From contig CAZQDP010000035.1 in NCBI GenBank assembly GCA_964592375.1, positions 1-24,146 of the forward strand: a DNA stretch of 24,146 nucleotides, given 5' to 3'. Under the pieces are notes generated by a model. It was not told the DNA's origin, ran no database searches, and saw only the letters and a list, made by a program, of their open reading frames with translations. The stretch comes from CAZQDP01 sp964592375 (lineage in GTDB: Bacteria; Bacillota; Clostridia; RUG12999). This document shows positions 21,881 through 24,146 of this stretch, piece by piece. The translations under genes were made by a program, and so were the position numbers. The number at the start of each line of letters is the position of its first letter. The stretch's first letter is position 1.

Positions 21881-22688
21881 ATTTTGCACCTCTTTTAAAA
21901 GTCTCACCATCTAAATGATACACTGCATCAATCAAGCGGTTACGATAAGAAGAATTGCCTTCTGTATCTCTTAAATTCTGGTATGCTATTTCTCCACAAA
22001 GTCCCATCGCACAAACTGCAGCCGCAGTTGCTTCCAGTGCATGCTCGAAATTGGCTGCAAGATATGCCGCTGTCATTGCCGTGAGCATGCATCCTGCACC
22101 TGTTATTTTCGCCATCATCGCATGTCCATTGCGAATAACATATGCCTTTTTTTCATCTGCTACAATATCAATGGCGCCGGTAATGGCAATAACAGCGCCT
22201 GTTTGCTGTGCAAATTGTTTCGCAAAAAGGATGACTTGTTCAAGATTGTGTTCTGTTACGGCATCCATGGCATCGGCATCCACTCCTTTTGTTGTGCCAC
22301 AGCCTCCCGCTAATGCTTTGATTTCCGAAATGTTGCCGCGAATGGCAGTAAATTTTACTTTTTGCAGTAGCATTTGCGCCGTATTTGTACGCAGTGCAGA
22401 TGCACCAACCCCAACAGGGTCTAAAATAATCGGATGTGCCAGCTCATTTGCTCTATCACCTGCTGCAAACATGGCGGTGATGGTATGCTGATTTAGCGTA
22501 CCGATATTGATATTGAGTGCCCCACATATGGATGTAATCTCGCCGGCTTCCTCCAATTCATCTGCCATAATGGGCGAAGCACCGCATGCCAAAAGGATAT
22601 TGGCGCAGTCATTGACCGTGACCACATTTGTGATGTTGTGTACAAGTGGATTTTTGGCTCTTACGTTTTCCAAATAAAGCTCGAGCAT
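21867..22688 (-). CDS. thiM: Hydroxyethylthiazole kinase
   Basis: A 273-residue ribokinase-like enzyme that phosphorylates 4-methyl-5-hydroxyethylthiazole for salvage. Typical stretches are NPLVHNITNVVTVNDCAN (about 13-30), PIMADELEEAGE, LDPVGVGAS, RGNISEI and KITGAGCMLTAMTAA with the anion-hole Gly and catalytic Cys. ATG at 22688 follows GGGAGGG. The upstream transporter gene overlaps it by 80 nt in another frame, and it overlaps thiE by 14 nt, so the three are probably translationally coupled. Confidence 0.96.
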   Translation of the reverse strand: MLELYLENVRAKNPLVHNITNVVTVNDCANILLACGASPIMADELEEAGEITSICGALNINIGTLNQHTITAMFAAGDRANELAHPIILDPVGVGASALRTNTAQMLLQKVKFTAIRGNISEIKALAGGCGTTKGVDADAMDAVTEHNLEQVILFAKQFAQQTGAVIAITGAIDIVADEKKAYVIRNGHAMMAKITGAGCMLTAMTAAYLAANFEHALEATAAAVCAMGLCGEIAYQNLRDTEGNSSYRNRLIDAVYHLDGETFKRGAKYEVR

Positions 22689-23856
22689 TCTTTTTCCCTC
22701 CCAAAAATTGATTGATAATGATACAAAGGATGGATGTTACCACCATGACCGGCAGTGTGCTGCCTATTGGTGTGTCCATTTGCATACACAAACGATAGAG
22801 CACAAACCCAGTGGCCCAAACAATAAGATTTGGCAAGTGTACTGCCTTTTTTGCGTAATTATTTTTTAAAATATAAAAATCGGTAATCTGTATGGCCACC
22901 ATGGGTGCAAATACGGATCCTATCAAATATAAAAAGCTTTCAAATTGAGTAATGGGAGTAAAAATGGCCAGAATCGTGCCCAAAATGCATACTCCGATTG
23001 CAATCCACTTTTCATTTGACTTCGCCAAAATACTCACGGCACTTACCCCGGCGGAATAGGCATCTAAAAAAGTTGTTGTCACTGTAGAAAACAAAATAAT
23101 AAGCAGACCCACAAGGCCAAGCCCTGCGCTGAGCATGATTTTTGCAATGTCGCTCTCACCGGTAAAAAGCGCCGCTCCCAAACCAATGATGTACATCCAG
23201 CAACTTGCAAAAAAGTATACGCCCGCACTCACAAGGGGAACAGCCAGTTTTCTTTTTGCACTCCTCGTGTAATCGGAAATAAGCACCAGCCACGACAATG
23301 GCATCGCAGCCGACAATTCAACCGCCGCGCCAAAGCTCATCTCGCCACCCGCCTCCACTGCACTATGAGAGCCAAACACCACCTTGCAAAGGATGATGGT
23401 GAGGATAAAAAGTGCCCCCATGGCCACCACATTGAGATAATGAAGATTTTTAATCCCAACGACCAGCCACAATACAATGAGTGCGCCAAGCACAATACTC
23501 CAACCGAAAATGCCGCCAAAATCGGCTATTGTTTTTGCCGCCATGGCACCACTAAAAATCATCACAGCCGTCCAACCTACAAGTTGCAATATATTCAGGC
23601 TCGAAAATAAGATTGAACCCTTTTGCCCGAAAGAGCGCTTGACGGTTTCCATTGCGCTCTTTTCCGTGAGCGCACCAATTCTTCCTGCAAAATAAAGCAG
23701 TACGCAACCGATAAGGTGCCCAAGCACGACAGCGAAAATTCCTTTTACAAAGCCAAGCGGTGCGATAAGCGTACCTGCAAAAATCTCTGCGATGGATACG
23801 GCGGCTCCAAACCAAATGAGCCCATTTGAGAATACCGAGGTTTTTTCTTCTAACAA
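22609..23856 (-). CDS. cytX: CytX-type hydroxymethylpyrimidine transporter (NCS1 family)
   Basis: A 415-residue membrane protein with about eleven or twelve hydrophobic segments, of the cytosine/purine permease (NCS1) family. The CytX subgroup is tied to TPP riboswitches and imports HMP or related pyrimidines. Visible are FGAAVSIAEIFAGTLIAPLG near the N-terminus, LPLSW-like SAAMPLSWLVLISDYTRSAK mid-protein and FLDAYSAGVSA. The start is TTG at 23856 behind AAAGGAG; an ATG nearer that site is out of frame. The last 25 or so residues (from about KNARALFGK) are hydrophilic and overlap thiM; they are not part of the usual fold. First gene of the riboswitch-controlled operon. Confidence 0.92.
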   Translation of the reverse strand: MLEEKTSVFSNGLIWFGAAVSIAEIFAGTLIAPLGFVKGIFAVVLGHLIGCVLLYFAGRIGALTEKSAMETVKRSFGQKGSILFSSLNILQLVGWTAVMIFSGAMAAKTIADFGGIFGWSIVLGALIVLWLVVGIKNLHYLNVVAMGALFILTIILCKVVFGSHSAVEAGGEMSFGAAVELSAAMPLSWLVLISDYTRSAKRKLAVPLVSAGVYFFASCWMYIIGLGAALFTGESDIAKIMLSAGLGLVGLLIILFSTVTTTFLDAYSAGVSAVSILAKSNEKWIAIGVCILGTILAIFTPITQFESFLYLIGSVFAPMVAIQITDFYILKNNYAKKAVHLPNLIVWATGFVLYRLCMQMDTPIGSTLPVMVVTSILCIIINQFLGGKKNARALFGKRKSQKSTCTQHHKCGHGQ

Positions 23857-23891
23857 ATTTCATTTCTCCTTTTGTAATTTTTAAAGGGGAT

Positions 23892-23925
23892 AAAAAAAAC
23901 GAGAAACACCAAGAGGTATTTCTCG
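23892..23925 (-). terminator. Terminator in the TPP riboswitch expression platform
   Basis: On the minus strand an 11-bp stem (23915-23925 with 23900-23910, one G-U and one mismatch-like pair) with a 4-nt loop is followed by eight T residues (23892-23899). It lies between the aptamer and the cytX start, so it should end transcription when TPP is bound. Confidence 0.85.
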
Positions 23926-23940
23926 CAAATTTAAAAAAGC

Positions 23941-24032
23941 GATCTGACTTCCTACGTTGGCATTATCCAAATCAGGTTTAAGGGTCGAAGCAGAATACTT
24001 CCTCTCAGCCTTCACACAAAGCTCCCCTGTTC
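23941..24032 (-). ncRNA. TPP riboswitch (thi-box aptamer)
   Basis: The minus strand shows the classic core: AGGGGAGC near the 5' end, GGCTGAGAGGAAG, GACCCTTAAACCTGATTTGG and ATAATGCCAACGTAGGAAG. These match the THI element consensus. It sits between the promoter (24050-24078) and the terminator (23892-23925), ahead of cytX-thiM-thiE-thiD, so it represses the salvage operon when TPP is plentiful. Confidence 0.97.
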
Positions 24033-24049
24033 ATATTCAATTGATACGC

Positions 24050-24078
24050 AGTATATCACATCTTTGTTTTTTTGTCAA
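24050..24078 (-). promoter_or_regulatory. Promoter of the thiamine salvage operon
   Basis: On the minus strand TTGACA (24073-24078), a 17-bp spacer and TATACT (24050-24055), just upstream of the riboswitch. Confidence 0.8.
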
Positions 24079-24112
24079 TTTTTTTTACAATGCTATGCAA
24101 ATAAAATTCTCC

Positions 24113-24141
24113 TTGACATTGTTTTTTAAATCATATACAAT
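24113..24141 (+). promoter_or_regulatory. Divergent promoter at the right edge
   Basis: TTGACA (24113-24118), a 17-bp spacer and TACAAT (24136-24141), reading out of the window. It predicts a plus-strand gene just beyond 24146. Confidence 0.65.
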
Positions 24142-24146
24142 TTTGA

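Noticed and set aside
21955..22491. Open frame of 178 codons on the plus strand opposite thiM
   Set aside because: A shadow of thiM; Ala/Ser-rich without domain signs.
1..24146. CRISPR array, tRNA or rRNA genes
   Set aside because: No regularly spaced repeats, cloverleaf sequences or rRNA-like stretches were seen on either strand.

Overview
This window looks like chromosomal DNA from an anaerobic, moderately low-GC Firmicute of the Clostridia. The evidence is strong Shine-Dalgarno sites, frequent GTG and TTG starts, ATGA-coupled operons, ferredoxin-fused MinD ATPases, a DUF134 regulator, a TPP riboswitch with a terminator platform, and clean sigma-A-type promoters. The genus cannot be resolved from sequence alone. 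No rRNA, tRNA, CRISPR array or intact transposase was seen.

Layout. (1) 1-1436: the 5' end of a DUF4830-like secreted protein gene (minus) and an RsuA/RluB-type pseudouridine synthase gene (plus), separated by a 480-nt spacer with two DnaA-box-like sites and an inverted repeat. (2) 1726-8739, minus: a tightly packed run of twelve genes read from one strong promoter at 8874-8901. In transcription order it encodes a DUF134 regulator, a NifU/IscU-like scaffold, a NifX-like protein, two MinD-type ATPases each with an inserted 2x[4Fe-4S] domain, an MBL-fold hydrolase, an Mrp/ApbC-type ATPase, a hotdog thioesterase, a second NifX-like protein, two half-size permeases and a DUF6125 protein. The set resembles the 'orange protein' (ORP) gene sets of sulfate reducers but carries extra genes. 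It probably builds or handles a metal-sulfur cluster. (3) 9054-18356, plus: a DeoR-type repressor, a SorE-like zinc dehydrogenase, a class II aldolase fused to a sorbitol-6-phosphate-dehydrogenase-like SDR, and a complete 2-oxoacid dehydrogenase complex (E2, E3, and E1 with alpha and beta fused). This looks like a sugar or sugar-alcohol phosphate catabolic operon feeding an acyl-CoA-producing complex. (4) 18431-20000: an AT-rich insert with a broken small membrane protein gene and an AbrB/PIN toxin-antitoxin pair. It is bounded by two 149-nt direct copies (about 91% identical) of the E1 3' end plus its terminator. (5) 20186-20347: a 162-nt hairpin element. (6) 20421-24078, minus: a thiamine salvage operon (cytX-thiM-thiE-thiD) under a TPP riboswitch. 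A divergent promoter at the right edge points to a plus-strand gene outside the window.

How the parts connect. The divergent operons (2) and (3) share a 12-bp inverted repeat, one arm just downstream of each promoter, so they may share a regulator. The E1 enzyme of operon (3) needs thiamine diphosphate, and operon (6) salvages its precursors. The most unusual items are the expanded ORP-like operon, an apparent ATA start codon in its scaffold gene, the duplicated E1 3' end around the toxin-antitoxin island, and the aldolase-SDR/2-oxoacid dehydrogenase operon, whose substrate is unknown.
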